DNA of 64,000 nucleotides from an uncultured Mycoplasmatota bacterium (GTDB taxonomy: Bacteria > Bacillota_I > Bacilli_A > Izemoplasmatales > Izemoplasmataceae). The stretch spans positions 1 to 64,000 of the forward strand of contig CAJXLP010000004.1 in NCBI GenBank assembly GCA_913056275.1, read 5' to 3'. Under the pieces are notes generated by a model. That model saw nothing but the letters and a program-made list of their open reading frames with translations. It searched no databases and was not told the DNA's origin. The first letter of the stretch is position 1. Each line of letters begins with the position of its first letter. Shown here piece after piece: positions 44,545-52,838 of this stretch. The position numbers and the translations under genes are program-made.

Positions 44545-45540
44545 CTAAAGACTCTCTAAAAATGTATGCAATGCATTACGCGTCGCAAACCGTAAGGTGT
44601 GGTGTGTCTCTTGGTTTTCTTGCAAAATCCCTAAAATACTTGGGCGCCGCGTGTGATTAAAGTTTAGGACATACGTTAAAAACTCTTGGTCGATTTTTTC
44701 GATGCAGCCATCTGCCATATCAGACCGGGCTTGACCGCTGTATTCTTTTTCGCGTTTTTTAATGCCGTTGAGTGCCACTTGCGTTGGGTAATCAAGAAAT
44801 ATGAGCATTTCAGTATGGGCCAAACGGGGCTTGAGTGTTCCCGATGTCAAGTAATTACCATCCATGACAAATGCATCGTGGGTGGATAAATACTCATTGA
44901 CCGTTTGAATAAATTGGTCACGCGGCGTAGATTGCCAATTTTCTTGCCAATACAAACTGTCTAAATGGACATATGGAATGCCAAGCTTCGCAGAGAGTTG
45001 TTTGGAAAGCGTGGTTTTACCGACGCCTGAATTACCAAAAATAAGAATGCTCTGCGGAGGATTTTTAAACGTCGGACGTTCATAGGCAATGCGATAAATC
45101 GCATCAATAAACCCGCGTTCTTTAAATCCAAAATGAAAAAGGAGCGCACGCATTGCATCATTCGCTGGATGCGTATCAATCCATACAGCATCACGATGTC
45201 GTTTTTTTGCTTCATCAATGATTGCAAGCATCATCGCCTTTGCGACACCCGTACGCTGCACACTCGGATCAGTCATCAGTCGATGCACGGCAATGCCAGA
45301 GGACTCACGCCAGGCGATGCCCTTGTAATGGGGGTCTGTTTCAACGAGCGCAAAATATCCATGAACGGTACCGTTATCCCACACATACCCGTCAGAACGC
45401 TCGATGTCTTGCGTAAAGTCAGCATTTCCTGGGTATTCACTTGACCACTGATCAATGCCTTTTGCATGCATGGCGATGACCGTGTTACGGGCCATTGCAA
45501 AGAGCGCTGGAATATCATTCAGTGTGGCTTTTCTTACCAT
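44545..45540 (-). CDS. Fusion of GNAT acetyltransferase and FlaR-type P-loop kinase-like domain
   Basis: A 331-residue two-domain protein. Residues 1-155 are a GNAT domain (MTDPSVQRTGVAKAMMLAII is the acetyl-CoA loop, then TLDTHPAND-like WIDTHPANDAMRALLFHFGF). Residues about 160-331 are a P-loop domain with Walker A IFGNSGVGKTTLSKQL near 168, HLDSLYW, DGNYLTSGTLK and LIFLDYP, typical of the adenylate-kinase-like topology modulation (FlaR) proteins. Both parts look intact. Substrates unknown. It sits between rpmA and obg under its own promoter, whose -35 is inside the rpmA terminator. Confidence 0.85.
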   Translation of the reverse strand: MVRKATLNDIPALFAMARNTVIAMHAKGIDQWSSEYPGNADFTQDIERSDGYVWDNGTVHGYFALVETDPHYKGIAWRESSGIAVHRLMTDPSVQRTGVAKAMMLAIIDEAKKRHRDAVWIDTHPANDAMRALLFHFGFKERGFIDAIYRIAYERPTFKNPPQSILIFGNSGVGKTTLSKQLSAKLGIPYVHLDSLYWQENWQSTPRDQFIQTVNEYLSTHDAFVMDGNYLTSGTLKPRLAHTEMLIFLDYPTQVALNGIKKREKEYSGQARSDMADGCIEKIDQEFLTYVLNFNHTRRPSILGILQENQETHHTLRFATRNALHTFLESL

Positions 45541-45567
45541 ATGGCATCCTTCATTAAGACTAGGTAA

Positions 45568-45596
45568 ATTATAGCGATTTACAAAAAAAATGGCAA
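45568..45596 (-). promoter_or_regulatory. Promoter of the GNAT-kinase/obg/ruvA operon
   Basis: Minus-strand TTGCCA (45591-45596), 17-base spacer and TATAAT (45568-45573). The -35 is the descending arm of the rpmA terminator. Confidence 0.7.
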
Positions 45597-45613
45597 ACCG
45601 TAAGGGCTTGCCA
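45583..45613 (-). terminator. Terminator after rpmA
   Basis: TGGCAAGCC / GGTTTGCCA with a short loop, then eight T on the minus strand (45583-45590). Confidence 0.88.
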
Positions 45614-45621
45614 TGTGCGTA

Positions 45622-45906
45622 TTAAAGGGGATAAACGGATGCTTGTTTTTTCTCTTTGCCGATGCGTTCGTATTTTACGATGCCATCGACTTTGGAAAAT
45701 AACGTGTCATCACTACCGCGTCCGACGTTTTGGCCCGGACGAACTTTCGTACCGCGTTGACGGTAGATGATCGCGCCCGCTTTGGCAAATTGGCCATCGG
45801 AAAGTTTGAGCCCTAAACGTTTTGATTCAGAGTCACGACCGTTTTTGGTAGATCCAACCCCTTTTTTTGACGCTTCAAAGGGTGCTAAATGTAATTCAAA
45901 TAACAT
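45622..45906 (-). CDS. rpmA: 50S ribosomal protein L27, with N-terminal extension
   Basis: Ribosomal protein near the peptidyl-transferase centre. The 94-residue protein has the conserved core [21 protein letters not shown], preceded by an extension [11 protein letters not shown]. In Bacillota such extensions (usually ending LQFF|A) are removed by the cysteine protease Prp, whose gene normally lies between rplU and rpmA. Here only 17 bases separate the two and no prp is present, and the cleavage site differs (LAPFE|A). GGAGG precedes the start. Followed by a terminator. Confidence 0.96.
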   Translation of the reverse strand: MLFELHLAPFEASKKGVGSTKNGRDSESKRLGLKLSDGQFAKAGAIIYRQRGTKVRPGQNVGRGSDDTLFSKVDGIVKYERIGKEKKQASVYPL

Positions 45907-45923
45907 ATCGATTCCTCCAATCG

Positions 45924-46232
45924 TTAGACTTTAACATCAGTGATTTCTAATTGTGAATATGGTTGACGGTGGCCTTGTTTACGCTTGTAGTTCTTTTTCG
46001 GTTTGTATTTATACACGATAATTTTCTTTTGTTTCCCGTGCTTCAGCACTTTAGCGGTTACTTTCGCGCCTTTAACAAACGGATCACCTACGAGCATTTT
46101 GGACCCTGTCACCATTAACACATCATCAAAATTTACGCTTTGGCCAACTTCTACGTCGACTTTTTCTGTGTAAATTTTATCGCCTTTGGCAACGGTAAAT
46201 TGTTTGCCACCGGTTTCAATGACTGCTTTCAT
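45924..46232 (-). CDS. rplU: 50S ribosomal protein L21
   Basis: Ribosomal protein binding 23S rRNA with L20. The 102-residue protein starts [20 protein letters not shown] and ends with the basic [17 protein letters not shown] stretch, both typical. ATG 46232 has GAGGAGGTG eight bases upstream; a longer frame to 46247 overlaps that site. Expressed with rpmA from a near-consensus promoter and a structured leader. Confidence 0.96.
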   Translation of the reverse strand: MKAVIETGGKQFTVAKGDKIYTEKVDVEVGQSVNFDDVLMVTGSKMLVGDPFVKGAKVTAKVLKHGKQKKIIVYKYKPKKNYKRKQGHRQPYSQLEITDVKV

Positions 46233-46313
46233 CTGGCACCTCCTCATTTTTAAGACTCGCCATGAAGGTACAGCAACTGCTGTTTAAAACCTTTTCTGTG
46301 CGGTGTGCACTGC
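46233..46313 (-). promoter_or_regulatory. rplU leader, possible L21 leader RNA
   Basis: The transcript leader carries a CAGCA/TGCTG hairpin flanked by GGT/ACC (plus-strand 46267-46291) before the GAGGAGGTG ribosome site. Position and size fit the ribosomal L21 leader of Bacillota, but I cannot confirm the family consensus. Confidence 0.4.
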
Positions 46314-46319
46314 TTAAAA

Positions 46320-46348
46320 AGAATACCAAAGCAGCGGTTTTTTGTCAA
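46320..46348 (-). promoter_or_regulatory. Sigma-A promoter of rplU-rpmA
   Basis: Minus-strand TTGACA (46343-46348), 17-base spacer, TATTCT (46320-46325), five bases after the radC stop. Confidence 0.82.
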
Positions 46349-46352
46349 TTGT

Positions 46353-47069
46353 TTATGCTGCCTTTTTTCGCGTAGATTGCGCGGATTCTAAAGAAGGATG
46401 AATGTGCGTAATTTGTTCGGCTTTAAACGAATAGAATTGTTGATAGCCGATGATGATATGGTCGGTCATTAAAATGTCCATCATCGTTCCAGCATCTTCC
46501 ATCACACCGGTTACGCGTTTATCATTCCCCGACGGGGTCGCATCCCCGGAGGGATGGTTATGCACCATGATAAAACTCGCCGCACGCATGGCAACCGCGT
46601 GTTTAAATATTTCTCGTTGATGCACCAACGATGCATTCAAACTTCCTTTGAAAAGTTCAACCGTCTCAATCAAGTACCCTTTTGTATTCAAATACAACAC
46701 GACGAAGTGTTCTTGATCAAGCGGTTCTAAGTCATCTTTGAGAAAGTCATAGACTTTGTGAGGGGACCCTAAGAAATGGGTCTTCTTCAACGTTTCTTGG
46801 TTCAGTCGTTTGCCAAGTTCTAACGCTGAGAGTAATTGCATCGCTTTGACCGGACCCATACCTCGGATTTGCATCAAGTCATACAGCGACGCTTTACGGA
46901 TGCCGTGAATGCTTTTAAACCGAGTGTGCAGTTGTTTCGCTAAATCAATCGCCTCATCATCACCGTCATGCCGTTGAATTAACAAGGCAATTAGTTCATA
47001 CGTCATCATCGCTGATTTACCCGCGTTTAAAAAACGTGTTCTTGGATTTTCCTGTCGCAATGGTTTCAT
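46353..47069 (-). CDS. radC: DNA repair protein RadC homologue (JAMM domain)
   Basis: A 238-residue RadC/YkfG-type protein. The N-terminal helix-hairpin-helix (LMQIRGMGPVKAMQLLSA, about residues 66-83) and the JAMM metalloprotease-like motif (MVHNHPSGDATPSGND, about 168-183) are intact. Despite the name, the biochemical role is not settled. It is the last gene of the valS-folC-mutY-radC chain. GAGGAGG precedes the ATG. Confidence 0.93.
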   Translation of the reverse strand: MKPLRQENPRTRFLNAGKSAMMTYELIALLIQRHDGDDEAIDLAKQLHTRFKSIHGIRKASLYDLMQIRGMGPVKAMQLLSALELGKRLNQETLKKTHFLGSPHKVYDFLKDDLEPLDQEHFVVLYLNTKGYLIETVELFKGSLNASLVHQREIFKHAVAMRAASFIMVHNHPSGDATPSGNDKRVTGVMEDAGTMMDILMTDHIIIGYQQFYSFKAEQITHIHPSLESAQSTRKKAA

Positions 47070-47108
47070 AGGGATTGCCTCCTCATATAAACCATTCGCA
47101 CAACTCGG

Positions 47109-48137
47109 TTAAATTTCTTTTAATTGATCGATGATATTTAAATGAGCTTTAGCAATCGCATAGGGAAAGTTCGTAAGTGAAACTAAATCAAGCCCTGCAT
47201 AATCCGCACATTCAATGAGATGGACTGACAGGTGCCATACTTGATGCGAAAATAAATGATCGATGTTAAACGCATGGGCATGATTAATCACACGCGCGTT
47301 AAATGAGTTTTCAAATGCATTTTTCGCTGCATCAAATTGCCCTTCAAATTGGGGAAATGTATATAAGTTCGCAAGCAAACCAACTTCAGGACGCTTTACA
47401 AGCAACACTTTATCAGCATACTTGACCACGAACACGTGAAATGATTTTTCCGTTTTTTTCGTGTTCTTGACGACAACTGGTAATTCAGCTTGGCGGTTGT
47501 CCCTAAACGCGACGCACTCACTTTGCAATGGACACACGGCACAATTTGGTTTTTTCTGACAGACAGTGGCGCCCAGTTCCATCAGCGCTTGGGTGAAATC
47601 TCGCGGGGTGGCGTGGGGAATCATTGTGTTCACGGTATCTTCAATGATGCGTGCATTTTTGGGTTTCATCACGTCTTGATCAAACCCAGTAAGCCGTGAA
47701 ATAACGCGTAATACATTGCCATCAACGGCGGCACTCGGTTGATTAAACGCAATTGAATGAATCGCTCGCGCAATATAACGGCCCACCCCTTTTAATGACT
47801 CGATGGTTTTTAAATCACTCGGGAATACACCGTCCATTTCATGACAAATTCGTTGCGCAGATTCGTGTAGGTGCTTGGCTCTTCGGTAATACCCAAGCCC
47901 CTCCCAGTATTTAAGCACTTCCGCTTGATCGGCGTTGGCTAGCGCACAAACGGTACTAAACCGTTTAATGAACCGGTTAAAATATGGCACCGCAGTGTCA
48001 ACTTGGGTTTGCTGCAACATGATTTCGCTGACCCATGTGAAGTATGGATTATCGATGCCTCGAAACGGTAAATCGCGTTTGTGAACGGCATACCAATCCA
48101 TCAGCTTTTTAGTGGATTGAGCAGGCTTATTTAGCAT
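47109..48137 (-). CDS. mutY: A/G-specific adenine glycosylase
   Basis: Removes adenine mispaired with 8-oxoguanine. The 342-residue protein has the catalytic glutamate in SEIMLQQTQVDT near residue 38, helix-hairpin-helix LKGVGRYIARAI near 115, the catalytic aspartate in AAVDGNVLRV near 135, the iron-sulfur cluster cysteines in CQKKPNCAVCPLQSEC near 190-205, and a C-terminal NUDIX-like domain. ATG 48137 is supported by AAGGAG eight bases upstream; a further start at 48161 is less well placed. It overlaps folC by 11 bases. Confidence 0.95.
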   Translation of the reverse strand: MLNKPAQSTKKLMDWYAVHKRDLPFRGIDNPYFTWVSEIMLQQTQVDTAVPYFNRFIKRFSTVCALANADQAEVLKYWEGLGYYRRAKHLHESAQRICHEMDGVFPSDLKTIESLKGVGRYIARAIHSIAFNQPSAAVDGNVLRVISRLTGFDQDVMKPKNARIIEDTVNTMIPHATPRDFTQALMELGATVCQKKPNCAVCPLQSECVAFRDNRQAELPVVVKNTKKTEKSFHVFVVKYADKVLLVKRPEVGLLANLYTFPQFEGQFDAAKNAFENSFNARVINHAHAFNIDHLFSHQVWHLSVHLIECADYAGLDLVSLTNFPYAIAKAHLNIIDQLKEI

Positions 48138-49368
48138 CCAAACGCTCCTTAATCTTCGCACGTGTTGCGCTAATCACGTACAACGATCCTGCGATGAGGG
48201 TCGGTCCTTCAAGGGATGCAACCTCGTCAATCGATGCCATCAGTTTATTGGGATGCATGGAACGATCAAACATGACGGTTTTAGCTAATGCTCTTGGATG
48301 ATCGACTTCCGTGAACACCATCGTTTCCGCCCGTGCTTCTAGTAACGTTTGCATCGCTTTAGAGTCTTTATCCCCCATGACACCAAAGACGATGGTGAGT
48401 GGCGTTGCTTTGAAATACGCATCCACCGCTTTCAATAGACTTTGAACCCCTTGGTAGTTGTGCGCACCGTCTAAAATAAATGGGCCTAAAGTCTCAAATC
48501 GACCCGGCCAAAAGGCATCTTTAAGTCCCGCTTGAATGGCTGTTTCAGAGATCGTAAACCCCCGATGATTTAACTGACGGGTCGCTTCAATGGCACACGC
48601 TGCGTTGGCAACTTGGTGCTCACCAAGTAAATTGATTTCGTAGGGGGTGGACTGATAGGAGAATGTTTGCGGGATCGTTGGGATAAAGGTTACGTGATCG
48701 GTTTGAATGAGGTTTGCTCCGCGCTTTTGAGTGGTTGATTCAAATAACTCGATCAGCTCAGCATCTTTAACGCCGCTCACCAAAGGCACCGAAGGTTTCA
48801 CGATGCCGAGCTTTTCGGAGGCAATCTCTTTTAATGTATTCCCTAAAATCGCCATATGATCAAACCCGATAGACGTAATCACACTCACTTCTGGGGTGAT
48901 GACATTGGTCGCATCCAGGCGGCCACCGATGCCGACTTCAATGACCGCCACATCCAATGATTCATTGTTAAAATATTCAAACGCTAAGAGCGTGGTTAAT
49001 TCAAAAAAGGATAGATGTTCAAAGAAGCGTGCGTGGTAGGCAAGATTAAACGCGTGCATCTCATTAATCAGCGTTAAAAGGGCCGTATCATCAATCGGGA
49101 CATGATTGATCATAAAGCGTTCATTAAATGATTCGATGTAGGGACTTATGTACATCCCAGTCCGGTACCCTGCCGCCATTAAAATATGACTAATAAAGCT
49201 CACTGTGGAGCCCTTACCATTGGTACCAGCGACGTGAATCATCGGTACTTTCTTTTCTGGATGGTTGAGCATTTGCGTCGCGTTTTGCATACGGACTAAA
49301 TCGTATTTAGGGCCAAACTTTTGGACCGATTCAATCCAGGCTTGCGCCGCTTTTAAGGACTTAAACAT
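48127..49368 (-). CDS. folC: Folylpolyglutamate synthase/dihydrofolate synthase
   Basis: Adds glutamate to folates (and possibly to dihydropteroate). The 413-residue Mur-ligase-like protein has the P-loop HVAGTNGKGSTVSFI near residue 44, the folate loop GMYISPYIESFNERFM near 73, EVGIGGRLDATN near 143 and ILDGAHNYQGV near 300. It overlaps the valS stop by eight bases (ATGTTTAA), the usual valS-folC arrangement of Bacillota. Confidence 0.95.
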   Translation of the reverse strand: MFKSLKAAQAWIESVQKFGPKYDLVRMQNATQMLNHPEKKVPMIHVAGTNGKGSTVSFISHILMAAGYRTGMYISPYIESFNERFMINHVPIDDTALLTLINEMHAFNLAYHARFFEHLSFFELTTLLAFEYFNNESLDVAVIEVGIGGRLDATNVITPEVSVITSIGFDHMAILGNTLKEIASEKLGIVKPSVPLVSGVKDAELIELFESTTQKRGANLIQTDHVTFIPTIPQTFSYQSTPYEINLLGEHQVANAACAIEATRQLNHRGFTISETAIQAGLKDAFWPGRFETLGPFILDGAHNYQGVQSLLKAVDAYFKATPLTIVFGVMGDKDSKAMQTLLEARAETMVFTEVDHPRALAKTVMFDRSMHPNKLMASIDEVASLEGPTLIAGSLYVISATRAKIKERLDAK

Positions 49369-51949
49369 GACCTTTTAACTGCTTCAAGAGCGCGATCAAG
49401 TCGGCTTTTTGTGTTTCATAGTTGGCTTTTTTCTGCGTTTCTGCGTCGATTTTATCTTGGGGGGCTTTTTCAATGAATTTGGGGTTTGACAACATCCCTT
49501 CGGCGCGTTTGATTTCACCTTCGATGCGCGAAAGCTCGGCTTCTTGCTTGGCGATTTCTTGGCCAATATCAACCAACGAACCGAGTGGCACATACGCGGT
49601 GAAGCCTTGACCGACATGGACGATGTCTTCCGGGTTCGGGGTGTAACCTGTATTCATGGAAAATAGTTTTGGATGAATAAATTCTTCTAATATCTTATAG
49701 TTTTGCGATATCACGCGTTCGTGTGAAGTGTCCAAATATATATCAATGGGTTTTTTTGGACCCACTTGATAATGACTGCGGGTTTGCCGGACAAAGACCA
49801 CAAGTTCTTGAATGATCGCAAAATCTTTGAGTGCGTGGGTGTTTTGATACGCTGGCACGGGGTTGGGCCATTCACTAATCATAATCGATTCATCGGTGAT
49901 AAACGGTAAATGCAAGTATAGATACTCCGTAACAAATGGCATGAAAGGATGCAATAATTTGAGGAGTTTGGTGAGTACGGTCCACATGGTGGTGAGTGTT
50001 TCAGCTTTCAGTGCATCATCAGCATGACGCATCAAAGGCTTACTCATTTCGATATACCATGACGCAAAGGTTTCCCAACTAAATGTATAAATGGCGCGCG
50101 CCGCTTCTGAAAGTTCGTAGCGTGCATAGTTGGTATTCACCGATTCCAACATGGTTTCAAAGGCCGCCAAAATCATTTGATTGGGCAACGCTTTGGGGGC
50201 GCGAATATCACTGAGTGCGTCTAAGTCATCGAGCTGCATCATGCAATACCGGGAAATGTTCCACAGTTTATTAATGTAATTCCAACTGGATTCAACTTTC
50301 TCAAATTCAAACCGTAAATCAAGTCCAGGGGCGGAATTGGTCGTTAAGAAATAACGCAACGTATCCATTCCATACTGCGCTTTAATGTCCATGGGATCAA
50401 TGCCGTTGCCGAGGGATTTGGACATTTTACGGCCATCTTTGTCCCGAATTAAGCCGTGAATTAAGACGTCTTTAAAAGGGGTTTGATCAGTAAACTCAAT
50501 GGCTTGAAAGATCATCCGGGCGACCCAAAAGAAGATAATGTCATACCCCGTGACCATCACATCGTTTGGATAATACCGTTTAAAATCAGCCGTTTCATCC
50601 GGCCATCCAAGCGTTGAAAATGGCCACAAAGCAGACGAAAACCAAGTATCTAAGACATCGGTGTCTTGAGTGAACCCTTCAGGAGGATTCGTTCCCACAT
50701 ACACCTCTTCGCCGCGGTAGTACGCGGGAATTCGGTGACCCCACCACAGTTGTCTAGAGATGCACCAGTCTTGAATGTTTTCCATCCAATGGTTAAACGT
50801 TTTTTCAAAGCGCGCCGGGACAAATTGAGCGTCCGATTCTTTTAACGCCCGTTCCGCGAGTGTTTTCATGTCGACAAACCATTGCATGGAAAGGCGAGGT
50901 TCAACGACGACTCCGGTTCGCTCTGAGTGGCCAACATTATGAGTGATTTTTTCAATTTTAGTGAGTAATCCAGCGGCTTTCAAATCTTCAACCATCTGCG
51001 TGCGGCAGCTAAAACGATCGAAGCCTTCATATTGAAAGGCCATCTCATTCATCGTTCCGTCATCGTGCATGCATGATGGCATACTTAATCCGTGCTTTTC
51101 ACCAATTGCAAAGTCATTGGGATCGTGCGCTGGGGTTACTTTGAGTGCACCGGTTCCAAATTCTCGGTCCACGTAGTCATCAACGAGAACGGGAATTGAT
51201 ACGGCGGTGCCTGGGATAAAGACGTGCTTGCCAACGAGATGCTTGCGCGCCTCATCGTCTGGGTGAATAATGATGGCGGTATCGGCAAACATCGTTTCTG
51301 GACGCGTCGTCGCAATCAATATTTCATCGTCTCCATCGGTTGTAATATAGCGCAAGTAATACAGGGCACCTTCGATGTCTTTGCGTTCAACTTCGATGTT
51401 TGAAAGCGCCGTTTTGGCTTCCACGTCCCAGTTAATGATTCGCTCTTTGCGGTATATGAGTCCTTTTTCATAAAGTGTCACGAAGACTGTTTCGACCGCT
51501 TGGCTTAATCCGTCATCTAAGGTAAAGCGTTCTTTATCATAATCCAAACTAAGGCCTAAAGCAGCCCATTGATTCCGGATGGTTTCCGCATACGATTCTT
51601 TCCAGGCCCAGGCTTCTTTTAAGAACCCCTCACGCCCAAGATCGTACCGGCTGATGCCTTCTTCTTTGAGCTTTGCGTCAATTTTGGCTTGCGTCGCAAT
51701 GCCGGCGTGGTCCATGCCAGGTAAATAAAGCGCATCATACCCTTGCATACGCTTCATGCGAATTAAAATGTCTTGAATGGTATTATCCCAAGCATGGCCA
51801 AGGTGTAATTTTCCGGTCACATTGGGCGGGGGAATGACGATGGTAAAGGGGGGCTTGCTGGCATCCCCTGATTTAAAATATCCCCGGTCTTTCCAGGTCT
51901 CGTAGCGGTCCTTTTCAACCGCAATATGGTCGTATTTCGGTGCAATCAT
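49361..51949 (-). CDS. valS: Valyl-tRNA synthetase
   Basis: Class Ia synthetase charging tRNA-Val. The 862-residue protein has the HIGH-type motif PPPNVTGKLHLGHAW near residue 41, the CP1 editing domain with IATTRPETMFADTA near 213, KMSKSLGNGIDP near 520, the anticodon helical domain and a C-terminal coiled-coil arm (QEIAKQEAELSRIEGEIKRA, about 800-820). Controlled by a T-box leader upstream. GAGGAATTC precedes the ATG. Confidence 0.97.
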   Translation of the reverse strand: MIAPKYDHIAVEKDRYETWKDRGYFKSGDASKPPFTIVIPPPNVTGKLHLGHAWDNTIQDILIRMKRMQGYDALYLPGMDHAGIATQAKIDAKLKEEGISRYDLGREGFLKEAWAWKESYAETIRNQWAALGLSLDYDKERFTLDDGLSQAVETVFVTLYEKGLIYRKERIINWDVEAKTALSNIEVERKDIEGALYYLRYITTDGDDEILIATTRPETMFADTAIIIHPDDEARKHLVGKHVFIPGTAVSIPVLVDDYVDREFGTGALKVTPAHDPNDFAIGEKHGLSMPSCMHDDGTMNEMAFQYEGFDRFSCRTQMVEDLKAAGLLTKIEKITHNVGHSERTGVVVEPRLSMQWFVDMKTLAERALKESDAQFVPARFEKTFNHWMENIQDWCISRQLWWGHRIPAYYRGEEVYVGTNPPEGFTQDTDVLDTWFSSALWPFSTLGWPDETADFKRYYPNDVMVTGYDIIFFWVARMIFQAIEFTDQTPFKDVLIHGLIRDKDGRKMSKSLGNGIDPMDIKAQYGMDTLRYFLTTNSAPGLDLRFEFEKVESSWNYINKLWNISRYCMMQLDDLDALSDIRAPKALPNQMILAAFETMLESVNTNYARYELSEAARAIYTFSWETFASWYIEMSKPLMRHADDALKAETLTTMWTVLTKLLKLLHPFMPFVTEYLYLHLPFITDESIMISEWPNPVPAYQNTHALKDFAIIQELVVFVRQTRSHYQVGPKKPIDIYLDTSHERVISQNYKILEEFIHPKLFSMNTGYTPNPEDIVHVGQGFTAYVPLGSLVDIGQEIAKQEAELSRIEGEIKRAEGMLSNPKFIEKAPQDKIDAETQKKANYETQKADLIALLKQLKGHV

Positions 51950-51961
51950 TGAATTCCTCCA

Positions 51962-52196
51962 TAAAAAAAGTCCTTATCATAATCGATAAGGACGAACAGT
52001 TTTGTCCGCGGTACCACCTTAATTTATTGGTTGCCAATACACTTCATTAAAGCGCTTAACCCGGCTTAAGGGAATGCTCTTACTAAGCTTCAAAGCATTG
52101 TCTCCAAGGGACTTCAGCCACGCACACCTATGCCTTTTCACCAACCGGCACTCTCTATTCAAGGAATGACATCACTTACTCATCTTTTCATCGACT
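51962..52196 (-). ncRNA. T-box leader for valS
   Basis: On the minus strand the T-box AAGGTGGTACCGCG is at 52007-52020. The terminator GTCCTTATC / GATAAGGAC with seven T is at 51962-51993. Stem I is full-size, with a GATGAGTAAG motif at its base and a GCC/GGC distal hairpin. A GTC triplet after CTGAA (52110-52112) is a good specifier candidate and reads valine, matching the gene. Uncharged tRNA-Val would stabilise the antiterminator. Confidence 0.93.
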
Positions 52197-52202
52197 GCTT
52201 CA

Positions 52203-52231
52203 AGTGTATCAAGAAGCGCCGTCTTTGACAA
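52203..52231 (-). promoter_or_regulatory. Promoter of the valS T-box, overlapping the engB stop
   Basis: Minus-strand TTGTCA (52226-52231), 17-base spacer, TACACT (52203-52208). The -10 begins right after the engB stop codon (52209-52211), so the -35 and spacer lie in engB coding sequence. Confidence 0.65.
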
Positions 52232-52802
52232 GTTGAATCATCGATTCAATCGCATCTCTAAGGGACTCAATGCCTTTGCCTTTCAAACTCGATACCATGT
52301 ATAAAGACGCTTCGCTGACGTGAAAGGCTTCTAGGGCGGTCGTTTTAATGGCATGCACCGCAGATTGATTGAGTTTATCGCGTTTGGTGACGACGATGGA
52401 AAAGGGAATATCCAGATAATTAAAGGTTTCTGCCATCGACACATCGAGTGGATTAATCGCTTGCCGGCCGTCAATTAAAAGGAAGGCGTGGGTAATCCGG
52501 TCTGACGCTAAATAGTCTTCAAACAGTTCGGCAAATCGGTTGGATTGTTTTTGCTTGTGCGCATAGCCATAGCCCGGTAAATCTGTGATGTAAAAGTCAT
52601 CGTGCATCATGTAAAAATTCACCGTTTTGGTTTTCCCCGGCATGCTTGACGTGTAGGCGAGCTTTTTGCGGTTAAGCAAGGCATTTAAAAGCGAACTTTT
52701 CCCCACATTAGAACGCCCAAAAAAGGCGATCTCTGCGGGCAATCGTTCAGGGTAGTCTTGGGCTTTTTCAGCCATCCATGGGGTATTGGTTTTAACTTGC
52801 AT
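52209..52802 (-). CDS. engB: Ribosome biogenesis GTPase EngB/YsxC
   Basis: GTPase for late 50S assembly. The 197-residue protein has G1 GRSNVGKSSLLNALL near residue 29, the G2 region SSMPGKTKTVNFY, G3 DLPGYGYA near 73 and G4 TKRDKL near 138. It follows lon by 36 bases, the standard lon-ysxC order. Its last codons contain the promoter of the downstream valS T-box transcript. Confidence 0.96.
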   Translation of the reverse strand: MQVKTNTPWMAEKAQDYPERLPAEIAFFGRSNVGKSSLLNALLNRKKLAYTSSMPGKTKTVNFYMMHDDFYITDLPGYGYAHKQKQSNRFAELFEDYLASDRITHAFLLIDGRQAINPLDVSMAETFNYLDIPFSIVVTKRDKLNQSAVHAIKTTALEAFHVSEASLYMVSSLKGKGIESLRDAIESMIQLVKDGAS

Positions 52803-52838
52803 AGGGCGTCCTTAAGAAAAGGCAATCCGAAGATTGCC

